Made by a program: the position numbers and the translations under genes
Part shown: piece by piece, positions 37,974 through 47,732 of the stretch
Numbering within the stretch: the stretch's first letter is position 1
How the letters are laid out: every line of letters starts with the position of its first letter
The notes under the pieces: model-generated
Told to the model about the DNA's origin: nothing
Databases searched by the model: none
The model's input: the letters and a program-made list of their open reading frames with translations, nothing else
NCBI RefSeq assembly: GCF_030811855.1
Contig: NZ_JAUSRN010000002.1
Span: forward strand, 588,500-652,499
DNA from: Variovorax paradoxus
GTDB taxonomy: Bacteria; Pseudomonadota; Gammaproteobacteria; Burkholderiales; Burkholderiaceae_C
DNA length: 64,000 nt
Direction of reading: 5' to 3'

Positions 37974-39671
37974 TTACCTGCTGCACTGGAAGCTCGCGGC
38001 CTGCGACACGTCGCCGCCCGTGTAGCGCGGCCACAGCGGCCACTCGCACAGCGGACGCGAGCGAACGATGCGGAACGGCGGCTGCACTTCCTGCTCGGCG
38101 AGGTGCAGGCCCGCCGGTGCGCGGCCCCGCTCGACCCAATCTGCCAACGCGGCGAGCATGTCGACGTTGGCCGGGGCCCCGCTGCCCACGTGGTCAACGC
38201 CCGGCGCGGTGTAAAGGCGCATGAAGCGGTCCGTGTTGTCGCGCCCCATGCGTGCCACCACCGATTCGTAATAAAGGATGCCGGCGAACGGGCTCTGCGC
38301 GTAGTCGGCCATGTGTTCGAGCATCAGCAGCTTGCCGCCGCGCGCCTGGAAGGCGCCGAGGTCGGGGTTGGTCGAATCCATCAGCTGCGACACGGTGGCG
38401 ATGCGCGCGGCAAAGTCTTCCGCGCGGTAGTTGCGCACGTCGAGGGACGGGTTGCGCGCATAGAAATACTGCAGCGCGCCGCTGCCGTAGAACCATGCAA
38501 TGCCATTGCTCGGCTGCGGCGGCACGGTCGGTGCAGCCGTACCAGTCCACCAAGCGTTCCAGCCACCCATCGACGCAAAGGCCGGCGTGCCCTCCCCGCC
38601 AATGCCCCAGCCGGGGTATACCGCCACGGCGTTGGCCAGTGGCACGGGCGAGCGCCACGGCGAACGCAGCGTGCGCACCGCCTGCACCTGCGCATCGTTG
38701 AGGCAGTTGTCGCCGCTGGTGCCGGCGGCGCAGCGCAGGCTCGCGGGATCGAAGCGCTGCAAGCAGGCCACGGGGTTCGACACGATGCGGTCCGCCGCGC
38801 CGTCCGCCGCATCGCACGACGCCAGCACGGCGTCCTGCACCAGTTGCACCTGCGCCGGCCGGAGCCACCCTTCGCCGAAGGTAGCAATGCCGTTGCGCGT
38901 GCCGGCGTGCTGCAGCCCCGTCCAGTTGATGACCGGCACGCGGCTGAAGATGCCGTCGAAGTCCTGCGGATAGCGCTGCGCCATGGTGAGCGCCTCGCGC
39001 CCGCCTTCGGAACTGCCCACGAAATACAGCTTTTGCGGCGCTTGGCCGTAGGCGCGCTGCATCAGCGCCACCGCCACGTCGCGCACCTTCTTGTACGAGG
39101 CGTGCGCAAAGTTGACCAGCGCTTCGTCGTTGAGCGCAAAGGCCTGCGGCGGCTGGCCGGCCACGTTCTGGTGGCCGGAGTCGGTGCCGTAGGTCACGTA
39201 GCCCTGCGCCAACGGCGTGGGCTGGTCGAAGCGGCCGGCTGGCACCAGCGAGAGGCCGGTGATCAGCACGCCGTTGAACCCGCCGCCGCCGTACTGCACG
39301 CTGCGGCCGTTCCACGCGAGCGGCAGGTTGACCTGAAACAGGATCGACGGCGCGCTGGGATCGAGCGGCGCGATGCGGCCCAGCACCTTGCAGTGCGCAG
39401 GCGTGGGCGGTGTGATGCGCGATGCGGGGCTGGGGCCGCGTTCTGCGACAGCCAGTGCGGACGCAGGCACCAGCGTTGCGGAATCGATCGTCGCCGCGCC
39501 GCTCGGCAGGCCGATGGCCGCGGGTGCAACCGGGGCCGCGAGCGCCGCGCAAGCCGCTGCAGGATTGGCGCCGAGCGGGAGGCTCTGCGGCCCGGTGGTG
39601 CTGCATGCCGCAAGCAGCACGGCGGAGGCCAACATGGCGCCCCCGCGAAACAGGGTCTTCGGGATCGCCAT
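37974..39671 (-). CDS. Tannase/feruloyl esterase family lipoprotein
   Basis: A 565-residue exported esterase. The signal sequence ends in the lipobox LLAAC, so it is probably anchored to the outer membrane or periplasmic face. The alpha/beta-hydrolase core has the nucleophile Ser in FVGSSEGGREA, a likely acid residue near DSTNPDL and His in APGVDHVGSG. The fungal-tannase-like family cleaves galloyl or feruloyl esters of plant phenolics. It lies 35 nt after livF on the same strand, suggesting co-expression with an aromatic-acid importer. Confidence 0.9.
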   Translation of the reverse strand: MAIPKTLFRGGAMLASAVLLAACSTTGPQSLPLGANPAAACAALAAPVAPAAIGLPSGAATIDSATLVPASALAVAERGPSPASRITPPTPAHCKVLGRIAPLDPSAPSILFQVNLPLAWNGRSVQYGGGGFNGVLITGLSLVPAGRFDQPTPLAQGYVTYGTDSGHQNVAGQPPQAFALNDEALVNFAHASYKKVRDVAVALMQRAYGQAPQKLYFVGSSEGGREALTMAQRYPQDFDGIFSRVPVINWTGLQHAGTRNGIATFGEGWLRPAQVQLVQDAVLASCDAADGAADRIVSNPVACLQRFDPASLRCAAGTSGDNCLNDAQVQAVRTLRSPWRSPVPLANAVAVYPGWGIGGEGTPAFASMGGWNAWWTGTAAPTVPPQPSNGIAWFYGSGALQYFYARNPSLDVRNYRAEDFAARIATVSQLMDSTNPDLGAFQARGGKLLMLEHMADYAQSPFAGILYYESVVARMGRDNTDRFMRLYTAPGVDHVGSGAPANVDMLAALADWVERGRAPAGLHLAEQEVQPPFRIVRSRPLCEWPLWPRYTGGDVSQAASFQCSR

Positions 39672-39705
39672 GTGTCTGTCTCCTTCTTCTTCGTCGTCGG
39701 AATTG

Positions 39706-40431
39706 CTACCGGGCCACGCCCAGCAACCGTTCGAGCACCTGCGGCTGGCTGCGCAATGCCGCTGCGCTGTCGGTGTGAACGATGGTGCCGTGATCGAGCA
39801 CCACCGCGTGGTCGGAAATCGCGAGGATCGCCTGCGGGTGCTGCTCCACGATGATCGCGGCCAGGCCTTCGTCTTGTGTGATGCGGCGAATGGCGCGGAG
39901 CAGTTCCTCGACGATGATCGGCGCCAGCCCTTCGAGCGGCTCGTCGAGCAGCAGCAGCTTCGGGTTCAGCACCAGCGCGCGGCCCACCGCGAGCATCTGC
40001 TGCTCGCCGCCCGAAAGCTGCGTGCCGAGATTGGTCTTGCGCTCGGCCAGGCGCGGAAACATCTCGTAGACGCGCTGCGGGTTCCAGGGATTGGAAGTCC
40101 CTCCGGGCCTGCCCGGCCGCTCCACCGCAGTGAGGTTCTCATGCACAGTGAGCGACTTGAAGATGTTGCGCTCCTGCGGCACCCAGCCGATGCCGGCCGC
40201 GGCGCGCTGGTGGGGCGCCAGCTTGTGCAGGGCCTGCCCACCGAGCGAGATGGTTCCGCCGTGCTGCCGCGTGGCCCCCGCCAGCGTGTTGATCAGCGTG
40301 GTCTTGCCCGTGCCGTTGCGGCCCAGGAGCGCCAGCGTCTGGCCCTCGCCGAGCGCGAACGCCACGTCGTGCAGCACCACGGCTTCGCCGTAGCCGGCGC
40401 TCAGGTTCTCGATGCGCAGCAGTTCAGACAT
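39706..40431 (-). CDS. livF: Branched-chain/aromatic acid ABC importer, ATPase LivF
   Basis: A 241-residue ATPase. Walker A is LLGRNGTGKTT, the signature is LSGGEQQMLAVGRAL and Walker B is LLLLDEPLEGLAP, all typical of LivF. ATG 40431 is preferred over 40437 because GGGAG lies 7 nt before it. It overlaps livG by 8 nt. Like the other subunits it is of the HAAT family, which imports branched-chain amino acids but often aromatic acids in Comamonadaceae. Confidence 0.92.
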   Translation of the reverse strand: MSELLRIENLSAGYGEAVVLHDVAFALGEGQTLALLGRNGTGKTTLINTLAGATRQHGGTISLGGQALHKLAPHQRAAAGIGWVPQERNIFKSLTVHENLTAVERPGRPGGTSNPWNPQRVYEMFPRLAERKTNLGTQLSGGEQQMLAVGRALVLNPKLLLLDEPLEGLAPIIVEELLRAIRRITQDEGLAAIIVEQHPQAILAISDHAVVLDHGTIVHTDSAAALRSQPQVLERLLGVAR

Positions 40432-41185
40432 GGGCATGCTCCCCGTGGCCGAGGTAGACCTCTTTCACCTTCGGATCGTTGGCGATGGTTTCGGGGTCGC
40501 CTTCCGTCAGCAACGTCCCGTTGACAAGCACCGTCATGCGGTCTGCAAAACTGAACACCAGGTCCATGTCATGCTCGATCAGCAGCACCGACACGTCGGC
40601 CGGCAATGCCGCCACGGTCTCCAGCAACTCTTCGCGCTCGCCAGCGGGCACGCCTGCCACGGGCTCGTCGAGCAGCAGCACGCGCGGCTCGCAGGCCAGT
40701 GCGATTGCAATCTCCAGCAAGCGGCGCTTGCCATAGGCCATGAACTTGGTCTGCTGCTGCGCCACGTCGCCCAGATGAAACTGCTCCAGCAGTTGCGCCG
40801 CGCGTTCCGTCACGGCCTTGGTGGCCCCCAGCGGGCGCCACCATTGCGATGCGATGCCCTGGTGCTGCGACACAACGAGTGCCAGCGTCTCGAGCGGCGT
40901 CATCGAATCGAACAGCTGGTTGATCTGGAAGGTGCGCACCAGCCCGCGCGCCACGCGCTTGTGCGGCGCCAGGGTCGTGATGTCTTCGCCCAGCAGCGAG
41001 ATGCGGCCTTCGGTCGGCGTGAGCACGCCGGTCAAGAGGTTGATGAGCGTGGTCTTGCCGGCGCCATTGGGGCCGATCAGCGCATGGCGCGCGCCGCGCT
41101 TGAGTTCCATCGTGACGTTGTTGGTGGCCGTGATGCCGCCGAAACGCATCACCAACCCCTGCGTCGAGAGCACCGTTTCGGTCAT
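40424..41185 (-). CDS. livG: Branched-chain/aromatic acid ABC importer, ATPase LivG
   Basis: A 253-residue ATPase. Walker A is LIGPNGAGKTT, Walker B is LLLDEPVAGVP, and the LivG-type insertion GLVRTFQINQLFDSMTP is present. The signature position reads MAYGKRRLLEIAIAL in place of LSGGQ, a common LivG variant. The ATG overlaps the livM stop (ATGA). Confidence 0.92.
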   Translation of the reverse strand: MTETVLSTQGLVMRFGGITATNNVTMELKRGARHALIGPNGAGKTTLINLLTGVLTPTEGRISLLGEDITTLAPHKRVARGLVRTFQINQLFDSMTPLETLALVVSQHQGIASQWWRPLGATKAVTERAAQLLEQFHLGDVAQQQTKFMAYGKRRLLEIAIALACEPRVLLLDEPVAGVPAGEREELLETVAALPADVSVLLIEHDMDLVFSFADRMTVLVNGTLLTEGDPETIANDPKVKEVYLGHGEHAHV

Positions 41186-42165
41186 ACCGCGCCCCCCTTC
41201 TTCTTGCCCAGCCACGTCCACGGCTTGAGCACGCGGTCGCGCCCCACGAGCACCAGCAGCACCAGCAGCAGGCCGATCCAGAACATCCAGTATTGCGGCG
41301 TCACGGCCGAGAGCCAGTTCTGCAGCAGCTTGAAGACGATGGCGCCCGCCACGCCGCCATAGAGCCAGCCCACGCCGCCGATCACCAGCATCAGCAGCAC
41401 GTCGGCCGAGCGGTCGAAGGCCAGCACGTCGAGCGAGGCGAAGCCGGTGGTCTGCGCCAGCAGCGCACCCGCGGCACCGGCAATGCCGGCGGCCACGGTG
41501 TAGATGACAACGAGCCGCGACACCACCGGAATGCCGATGGCCATGGCGCGCAGCCGGTTGTCGCGGATCGCCTTCAGCGTGGCGCCGAAGGGCGAATGCA
41601 CGAGCCGGCGCATCACGAGGAACAGCACGAGCATCACGCTCAATGAATACCAGGCAGCTGTGCGGCCGAAGAGGTCGAACTCGAACACGCCGAGCACCGG
41701 TCCCATCACCACGCCCTGCAGGCCGTCGGCGCCGCCGGTGAGCCAGTCGAGCTTGTTGGCGAGTTCGAGCAACAGCAGCGCGGTGCCGAGTGTGACCATC
41801 AGCCGCGTCAGGTCGCTGCCGCGCAGGATCGTCACGCTGGCCACGAGGCCCAGCAGCGCCGACAGCGCGGTGGCCAGCACCAGGCCGACGGTCGGGTCCG
41901 GCATCACGAGCTTGGCGAACAGCGCCGCGGTGTAGGCGCCGAAGCCGAAGAATGCGGCATGGCCGAGCGACACGATGCCGGTGTAGCCAAGGATCAGGTC
42001 GAGCGACATCGCGAACAGCGCGACGATGGCGATCTCGTTGACCAGCAGCGAATGCGAGGGCATGACGAAGGGCAGCGCGAAGGCCACGGCCCACACCACG
42101 AACTCGAGCGGGCGCCAGCGCGCCTTGTGCAGCAAGGCCGATTCGTACGACGAAGGTGCGCTCAT
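41182..42165 (-). CDS. livM: ABC importer permease LivM
   Basis: A 327-residue permease with about ten transmembrane helices. LDLILGYTGIVSLGHAAFFGFGAY and LRAMAIGIPVVSRL (the cytoplasmic coupling region) are LivM hallmarks. It starts immediately after the livH stop codon and overlaps livG by 4 nt. Confidence 0.93.
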   Translation of the reverse strand: MSAPSSYESALLHKARWRPLEFVVWAVAFALPFVMPSHSLLVNEIAIVALFAMSLDLILGYTGIVSLGHAAFFGFGAYTAALFAKLVMPDPTVGLVLATALSALLGLVASVTILRGSDLTRLMVTLGTALLLLELANKLDWLTGGADGLQGVVMGPVLGVFEFDLFGRTAAWYSLSVMLVLFLVMRRLVHSPFGATLKAIRDNRLRAMAIGIPVVSRLVVIYTVAAGIAGAAGALLAQTTGFASLDVLAFDRSADVLLMLVIGGVGWLYGGVAGAIVFKLLQNWLSAVTPQYWMFWIGLLLVLLVLVGRDRVLKPWTWLGKKKGGAV

Positions 42166-43038
42166 TCAGCGGCCTCCCTTGCGCGTGAATAGGCCCTGGG
42201 GACGCCACATCAAAATCAGGATCATGAGCAGGTAGACGGTGAACGCACCCATCTTGGGAATGAAGTACTTGCCCGCCACGTCGGCAATGCCGAGCAGCAG
42301 TGCGGCCGCGAGCGGCCCGGTGATCGACGAGGTGCCGCCGACCGACACCACGATCAGAAAATAGATCATGTACTTGAGCGGAAAGGTCGGATCGAGCCCG
42401 AGGATCTCGGCGCCCAGTGCACCGCCCAGCCCCGCGAGCCCGGATCCCACCGCGAAGGTCAGCAGGAACACGATATTGACGTTGATGCCCAGCCCCGCCG
42501 CCACGCGCGGATCGTCGACCGCGGCCCGCAGCCGGCTGCCGAAGCGCGTCTTCGAGAGAATGAGCTGGAGCACCACCGTGAGCACGGCGCACACGGCGAT
42601 GATGAAGAGCCGGTAGTGCCCCATGCCGAGCAGGAATGCCCCATCGCCGATCTCGGTGCGGCCACGTAGCCATTCGGGCAACTGGATGTTCTGCTGCGAC
42701 GAGCCGACGAAGTAGTCGACGGCCGCCACCGCCATGAACGCAAGGCCGATGGAGAACAGCACCTGGTCGAGATGAGGCTTGCCGTACATCGGCCGGTAGA
42801 GCGTACGCTCGAGCAGCGCCCCGGCCAATGCCACCACGATGAACGCGAGCGGCAGGCAGGCCAGAAACGGCACGCCCAGCTTCTGCATCGCAAACACGGT
42901 GAGGTACCCGCCCGCCATGGCAAAGGCACCGTGCGCGAGGTTGATGAAGTTCATCAGCCCGAGCGTCACGGCCAGCCCCACGGCGAGCACAAAGAGCAGC
43001 ATGCCGTAGGCGATGCCGTCGAAAAGAATGGTCAACAT
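42166..43038 (-). CDS. livH: ABC importer permease LivH
   Basis: A 290-residue permease. [21 protein letters not shown] and SRLRAAVDDPRVAAGLGINV match LivH. It forms the translocation channel with LivM. It is separated from the upstream binding-protein gene by a 322-nt gap filled with palindromic repeats. Confidence 0.93.
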   Translation of the reverse strand: MLTILFDGIAYGMLLFVLAVGLAVTLGLMNFINLAHGAFAMAGGYLTVFAMQKLGVPFLACLPLAFIVVALAGALLERTLYRPMYGKPHLDQVLFSIGLAFMAVAAVDYFVGSSQQNIQLPEWLRGRTEIGDGAFLLGMGHYRLFIIAVCAVLTVVLQLILSKTRFGSRLRAAVDDPRVAAGLGINVNIVFLLTFAVGSGLAGLGGALGAEILGLDPTFPLKYMIYFLIVVSVGGTSSITGPLAAALLLGIADVAGKYFIPKMGAFTVYLLMILILMWRPQGLFTRKGGR

Positions 43039-43108
43039 GTCAGTGTTCCGCTACGGCGTTTGCTTGGCTCGCGTTGGTTCTTCGTTTTAGGCGCACTGTT
43101 CAGGGCGC

Positions 43109-43202
43109 GTGCACAGGCCACCGGGTACTCCCCTCCGCGAATGTCCCCCGGCTTCGCCTCCTCCTTTATTTCGCTGCGGGGAGCACCCGATGCCCTGTGC
43201 AC
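43109..43202. repeat. Palindromic element with 25-nt terminal inverted repeats (copy 1)
   Basis: A 94-nt element whose ends (43109–43133 and 43178–43202) are inverted copies matching at 22 of 25 positions. It contains core blocks repeated, inverted, in copy 2. No coding capacity; MITE-like. Confidence 0.75.
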
Positions 43203-43259
43203 ATGGACGCGCTGCTGGTGCACCGCTGATCAACGACCGCTTTGTCCAACGATCTTGTC

Positions 43260-43335
43260 GATGGGGTGCCTTGCGCAGCGAAATAAAGGAGGAGGCCGCA
43301 GGCCGGGGGACATTCGCGGAGCAAGGTACCCCGTC
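43260..43335. repeat. Palindromic element, inverted copy 2
   Basis: A 76-nt element with 15-nt imperfect terminal repeats (43260–43274 and 43321–43335, 13 of 15). Blocks 43274–43296 and 43302–43321 are exact reverse complements of 43156–43178 and 43133–43152 in copy 1. Together the two copies fill most of the gap 43039–43360. Confidence 0.75.
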
Positions 43336-43360
43336 GGCGGGAGCGCCGCCCTGGAGGCAG

Positions 43361-44536
43361 TTACTTCGCCTTGCCCGGATCTTTCACGCCTTTAATCACG
43401 TCGAACTCGACGTTGTAGAGCTGCCCGTCTTTCTTCTCGACCTTGCGCAGATACACGTCCTGCACGATGTCGCGCGTCTGCGCATCGATGTACACCGGCC
43501 CGCGCGGGCTCTCGAAAATCTGGCCCTTCATGGCGGCCAGCAGCGCATCGCCGCCACCCTGCCCCTTGGTGGCCTTCAGGGCTTCATAGATCACGCGCAT
43601 GCCGTCATAGCCGCCGACGGCCATGAAATTGGGGCGCATCTTCGGGTTGGCCTTCTGGAAGGCTTCGACGAACTTCTTGTTCGCGGGCGACGGATGCGCG
43701 GCCGAGTAGTGGTGCGAGGTGACCACGCCCAGCGCGCCTTCGCCCATGTCGTTGAGCTGGTCGTCATCGGTCACATCGCCAGTGGCGATCATGCGGATGC
43801 CGGCCTTGTCCATGCCGCGCTCCAGAAACTGCTTCATCACCGCCGCGCCGGCACCTGAGGGCACGAAGACGAACAACGCGTCGGGCTTGGCATCACGCAC
43901 CTTCTGCAGGAACGGCGCGAAGTCGGGGTTGCGCAGCGGCACGCGCAGCTTCTCGACCACCTTGCCGCCATTGAGCTGGAAGCGCTCGCTGAAGAACTTC
44001 TCGGCGTCGTTGCCGGGGCCGTAATCGGCCACCAGCGTGACCACCGTCTTCACGCCGTTCTTCGGCGCCCAGTCGCCCATGGCCACCGACACCTGCGGCA
44101 GCGTGAAGCTGGTGCGCACGATGTAGGGCGAGGCCTCGGTGATGCTCGACGTGGCGGCGGCCATTACCACCTGCGGCGTCTTCGATTGGGTAGCAAGCGG
44201 CGCGGCGGCCAGTGCGGCCGGCGTGACGCCGAAGCCCGCGATCACGTTCACTTTGTCGTTGACGATGAGTTCCTGCGCCAGGCGCTTGGTCACGTCGGGC
44301 GTGGCCACGTCGTCCTTGATGATGAGCTCGATCTTCTTGCCCGCCACGGTGTCGCCGTTCTGCGCCATGTACAACCGCGCCGCCGCTTCGATCTGCCGGC
44401 CGGTGGACGCCTGCTGGCCGGTCATGGGCAGGATGAGGCCGATCTTGAACTTGTTGCTGTCCTGCGCACTGGCAAGCGACATGGAAAGCGCAAGCGCCGT
44501 GAAGCCTGCGGTCTGGATGAGTTGGCGTCTTTGCAT
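43361..44536 (-). CDS. livK: ABC importer periplasmic binding protein (LivK-like)
   Basis: A 391-residue type I periplasmic receptor with signal peptide (LIQTAGFTALALSMSLASAQ). The mature part opens KFKIGLILPMTGQQASTGRQ, the usual Peripla_BP_6 start, and contains AGFGVTPAALAAAPLA. Relatives in Burkholderiales bind aromatic acids as often as branched-chain amino acids. It is upstream of livHMGF and downstream of the Rieske demethylase genes. Confidence 0.9.
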   Translation of the reverse strand: MQRRQLIQTAGFTALALSMSLASAQDSNKFKIGLILPMTGQQASTGRQIEAAARLYMAQNGDTVAGKKIELIIKDDVATPDVTKRLAQELIVNDKVNVIAGFGVTPAALAAAPLATQSKTPQVVMAAATSSITEASPYIVRTSFTLPQVSVAMGDWAPKNGVKTVVTLVADYGPGNDAEKFFSERFQLNGGKVVEKLRVPLRNPDFAPFLQKVRDAKPDALFVFVPSGAGAAVMKQFLERGMDKAGIRMIATGDVTDDDQLNDMGEGALGVVTSHHYSAAHPSPANKKFVEAFQKANPKMRPNFMAVGGYDGMRVIYEALKATKGQGGGDALLAAMKGQIFESPRGPVYIDAQTRDIVQDVYLRKVEKKDGQLYNVEFDVIKGVKDPGKAK

Positions 44537-44689
44537 GAGGTTTTTCCTTGTACGACGAAAGCGGATACCGGGCTATTTTTCAACACTTTGCAACATCCGG
44601 CGGAGCAGACAATCACCTACTCCGCCCCTGGGCCGGACCTTTGGTGCGCGATGAACAAATGAACTGCGCGATGATCGCGCAACGCGTTC

Positions 44690-45676
44690 TCAGCTGTCGG
44701 GCCGGTACGCGGAATCGAGCGTGAGGGTGCCGACGGCCCGCGACACGCAGGCGCAGATGCGAGTGGCTGCCTGCTTCTCTTGTTCGCTCAGGAACACGTC
44801 GCGGTGGTCGATTTCGCCATCGACCGCGAGCACGTCCATGGCGCACAGGCCGCACTCGCCGCGCTTGCAGTCCCAGAGCGTTTCCACGCCGGCGGCGTCC
44901 AGGGCTTCGAGCAAGGTGCAGTCGGCCGGCACGGTGATCGCCAGGTCGTGCCGGGGAATGCGTACGGTGAAGGCCTGCGTCGGAAGCCGGCCGCTGCTGC
45001 CGAAGGTTTCGAAGCGCAGGTCCGCCGGCGCTCGGCCCGAGGCTTGCCATGCGCGCTTGACCGCCTCGAGCATGGGCACAGGGCCGCAGGTGTAGAGCTG
45101 GCCGCCGGGCGGCAGCGCCGCGATGGCGGCCGCGAAGTCGATGGGCGCCGCGCCCTCATGCGCGACGACGTCGTCGCCAAGGGCCGTGCGCAATTTATCG
45201 AGATAGGCCAATTCGCCCGCATGGCGCGCGCCGTAGAGCATCTTCACCGGCACGCCACTGCGCCGCGCGTGGTCGCCCAGGCGCTCTGCCATCATCACCA
45301 GCGGCGTGATGCCGATGCCGCCGGCCACCAGCAGGTAGCCAGGCGCGGAGAGGTCGAGCGCAAAGTGGTTCTGCGGCGCACTCACCTGCAGCCGGTCGCC
45401 GACGGCCAGGCGCCACATGGCGAGCGAGCCGCCGCGGCCGTCGTCGAGCCGCTTGACGGCAATGCGCCAGCACTGGCCGTCGCCCTCGCCCACCAGCGAA
45501 TACGAGCGCGTCTGCAGCTTGCCATGGGCCGCCATCACCTGCACCTGCAGGTGCGAACCGGGCTCGTAGGTGGCGGCATAGCCGGAATCCGGCCGCAGTT
45601 CGAACTCGCGTACCGTCGGCGTCACGTCGCGTAGCGCAACGATCTGCGCTTGCATCCATTGAAGGTCGTTTTTCAT
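44690..45676 (-). CDS. Rieske-demethylase reductase component (VanB-like, FMN and 2Fe-2S)
   Basis: A 328-residue electron-transfer protein. The N-terminal FAD/FMN-binding barrel includes QTRSYSLVGEGD, the NAD-binding region has VAGGIGITPLVMMAERL and LYTCGPVPML, and the C-terminal plant-type ferredoxin has C270, C275, C278 and C308. This order defines phthalate-dioxygenase-reductase/VanB proteins. It would feed electrons from NAD(P)H to the Rieske oxygenase encoded two genes upstream. Confidence 0.92.
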   Translation of the reverse strand: MKNDLQWMQAQIVALRDVTPTVREFELRPDSGYAATYEPGSHLQVQVMAAHGKLQTRSYSLVGEGDGQCWRIAVKRLDDGRGGSLAMWRLAVGDRLQVSAPQNHFALDLSAPGYLLVAGGIGITPLVMMAERLGDHARRSGVPVKMLYGARHAGELAYLDKLRTALGDDVVAHEGAAPIDFAAAIAALPPGGQLYTCGPVPMLEAVKRAWQASGRAPADLRFETFGSSGRLPTQAFTVRIPRHDLAITVPADCTLLEALDAAGVETLWDCKRGECGLCAMDVLAVDGEIDHRDVFLSEQEKQAATRICACVSRAVGTLTLDSAYRPDS

Positions 45677-45711
45677 CGGGGAGAAAACCAGCGGAAAAGG
45701 AAATCGGCCGC

Positions 45712-46485
45712 TCAGCCGCGGCGACGGATGAGCTGCACGCCGGGCAGCGGCCGCTGCTCGGCTGTGGGCGTACCGTGCAGCGCCTCGCGCAGGTTGCGCC
45801 GCGCGATGCGGCTGTGCTCGCGCATCAGCGCCTCGGCGCGCGAGCCTTCGCCGGCCTCGATGGCGTCGAGCACCTGAAGGTGCTGGTCTTGCGCAATGAC
45901 GAGCATGTCTCGCGCGGCGGGCGAGTTGGCCTGCACGATGACGAAGCCCGACGGCGATGCGAACGGCAGATTGATCACGCGCTCGAGCTGCTGTGCGATG
46001 ACCGGACTTGCCGCCATTTCGCACAGCAGCGAATGGAACTTCTCGTTGTGCGTGACGTAGCGCGAAAACGCCGCGTCATCGAGCGCGGGTTCGCGCAGCA
46101 GTTCATCGATGCGTGCCAGACAGGCGCGCGCTTCGCGCAGCACCACCGGCGCCGCGCCGCGCTCGGCCGCGAGCCGCGCCACCAGGCCTTCGAGCGTGCC
46201 GCGCAGTTCGATGGCGTCGGCCACGTCGCGCTCCGAAAATGTCCGCACTGCGTAGCCGCCGTTCGGCAGCGCTTCGAGCAGTCCTTCCTGCTCCAACCGC
46301 ATGAGCGCGCTGCGCACCGGAGTGCGAGAAACGCCGAGCTGCTCGGCAATGGCCACTTCTGCAATGCGCGCACCGCCCGGCAGTTCGCCGGCCAGGATCA
46401 TTTCGCGCAAACGCAGTTGTGCCTTAACGGCCTGCGAACTGCCGCCGTCGCCGGGTTCGATGGGAGATACGGCCGCGACTTTCAT
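45712..46485 (-). CDS. GntR-family (FCD-domain) transcriptional regulator
   Basis: A 257-residue regulator. The N-terminal winged helix reads [28 protein letters not shown], and the C-terminal FCD ligand domain has the expected metal-ligand histidines, for example THNEKFH. It is sandwiched between the oxygenase and reductase genes and overlaps the oxygenase stop (ATGA). It is VanR-like in context and probably binds the twin GTATAC sites upstream of the oxygenase gene. Confidence 0.9.
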   Translation of the reverse strand: MKVAAVSPIEPGDGGSSQAVKAQLRLREMILAGELPGGARIAEVAIAEQLGVSRTPVRSALMRLEQEGLLEALPNGGYAVRTFSERDVADAIELRGTLEGLVARLAAERGAAPVVLREARACLARIDELLREPALDDAAFSRYVTHNEKFHSLLCEMAASPVIAQQLERVINLPFASPSGFVIVQANSPAARDMLVIAQDQHLQVLDAIEAGEGSRAEALMREHSRIARRNLREALHGTPTAEQRPLPGVQLIRRRG

Positions 46486-47588
46486 GCGGTTTGCGTCTCG
46501 GCGGGATGGATCGGAATCGCGGCGCGCGCGGGCTTTTCCTTCTCGACCATACGGTCGATCAGCCGGCGCGCCCACATCGAGCCCGCGTCGATGTTGAGGT
46601 TGTAGAACTGATGGTCGGGCCGCTCGTCCATGGCCTTTTGCTGCGCCTCGAGCACGAGCTCGTCCTCGCGGAAGATGCCCGCCACGCCTTCGCGCAGCTC
46701 GTGCGTCAGGCGCTGCTCGCCCAGGCAGTAGTTGCGCGCAAAGGCCCAGAAGTAGAGGCAGGTCTTGTCGGTCTCGGGCGTGATGGTGTTGAGCACGTAG
46801 CCGTTCACACCCTTGCTGCGGTCGCCGGGGTTGCCGTCCTTCGGCACCGCGCCGCTGCCCGCCTCGGCCACGCCGACGTCGATGTTCACCGTGCACGGCC
46901 CTTCGAATCGAATGATCTGCCAACGGTCGACCTTGCCGGCGTAGCCGCGCGCATGGCGGATCTGGCCGCCCCAGAACGGCGGTGGATCGATGTTCTCCAT
47001 CCACCGCGTGACGGTGGCCGAGCGGTCGCCGTGCGTGGCAACGAAGGGCGCCTCGGCCACTTCGCGGTTGCCGATGGACGAACCGTGCACGAAGGTCTCG
47101 TGCGTCAGGTCCATGAGGTTGTCGACCACGAGGCGGTAGTCGCAGTTCACGCGAATCATCTTGCCGTCGCCGGCCCATGCCGGGTCGTCGTTCCAGTGCA
47201 TGTCGGGCACCAGTGCCGGGTCGGCCTTGGCCGGATCGCCGGGCCAGATCCAGACGAAGCGGTGCTTCTCGACCACCGGGAAGCTGCGCACGCAAGCCGA
47301 AGGGTTCAGCGTTTCCTGGCTCGGCATGTGGGTGCAGCGGCCCTGGCTGTTGTAGACCAGACCGTGGTAGCCGCACACCACTTCGTCGCCTTCGAGCTTG
47401 CCCAGCGAGAGCGGCATCAGGCGGTGCCAACAGGCGTCTTCGAGCGCGGCAACCTGTCCGTCGGTGCGGCGGAACAGCACCAGTTTTTCGTTGCAGATGG
47501 TGCGCGGAAGCAGCGCATGACGCACTTCGACGTCATAGGCGGCGGCATACCAGGCGTTCAATGGAAAGGCGGTCGTAGGCGTTTTCAT
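46482..47588 (-). CDS. Rieske non-haem iron oxygenase, vanillate-O-demethylase (VanA)-like
   Basis: A 368-residue oxygenase. The Rieske 2Fe-2S ligands are C53, H55, C72 and H75. The mononuclear iron ligands are H163 and H168 in a DLTHETFVH segment, with D160 as the bridging acid between the two centres. The overall sequence is that of VanA-like O-demethylases, which hydroxylate a methoxy carbon and release formaldehyde. Other members act on toluenesulfonate or dicamba, so the exact substrate is open. Confidence 0.9.
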   Translation of the reverse strand: MKTPTTAFPLNAWYAAAYDVEVRHALLPRTICNEKLVLFRRTDGQVAALEDACWHRLMPLSLGKLEGDEVVCGYHGLVYNSQGRCTHMPSQETLNPSACVRSFPVVEKHRFVWIWPGDPAKADPALVPDMHWNDDPAWAGDGKMIRVNCDYRLVVDNLMDLTHETFVHGSSIGNREVAEAPFVATHGDRSATVTRWMENIDPPPFWGGQIRHARGYAGKVDRWQIIRFEGPCTVNIDVGVAEAGSGAVPKDGNPGDRSKGVNGYVLNTITPETDKTCLYFWAFARNYCLGEQRLTHELREGVAGIFREDELVLEAQQKAMDERPDHQFYNLNIDAGSMWARRLIDRMVEKEKPARAAIPIHPAETQTA

Positions 47589-47595
47589 GAATACT

Positions 47596-47671
47596 CAATG
47601 TATACATCAATGCATAAAAATCCAGTGAAATCCGACGAAATGAGGGTAAACACCGACTTCAATGTATACAC
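47596..47671. promoter_or_regulatory. Twin GntR-type operators in divergent promoter region
   Basis: The 11-mer CAATGTATACA occurs twice (47596–47606 and 47660–47670), 64 nt apart and both centred on palindromic GTATAC, in the gap between the Rieske oxygenase gene and the divergent MetE-like gene. Form and place fit FCD-type GntR operators. Confidence 0.7.
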
Positions 47672-47732
47672 ATAGGCGTGTTTCCGAGGCGATACGATGT
47701 TCGATTCGTTTTCAGCCACGACGGAGATCAAC

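Noticed and set aside
43109..43335. Insertion sequence or transposon
   Set aside because: No transposase reading frame is present; the elements are too short and are recorded as MITE-like repeats.
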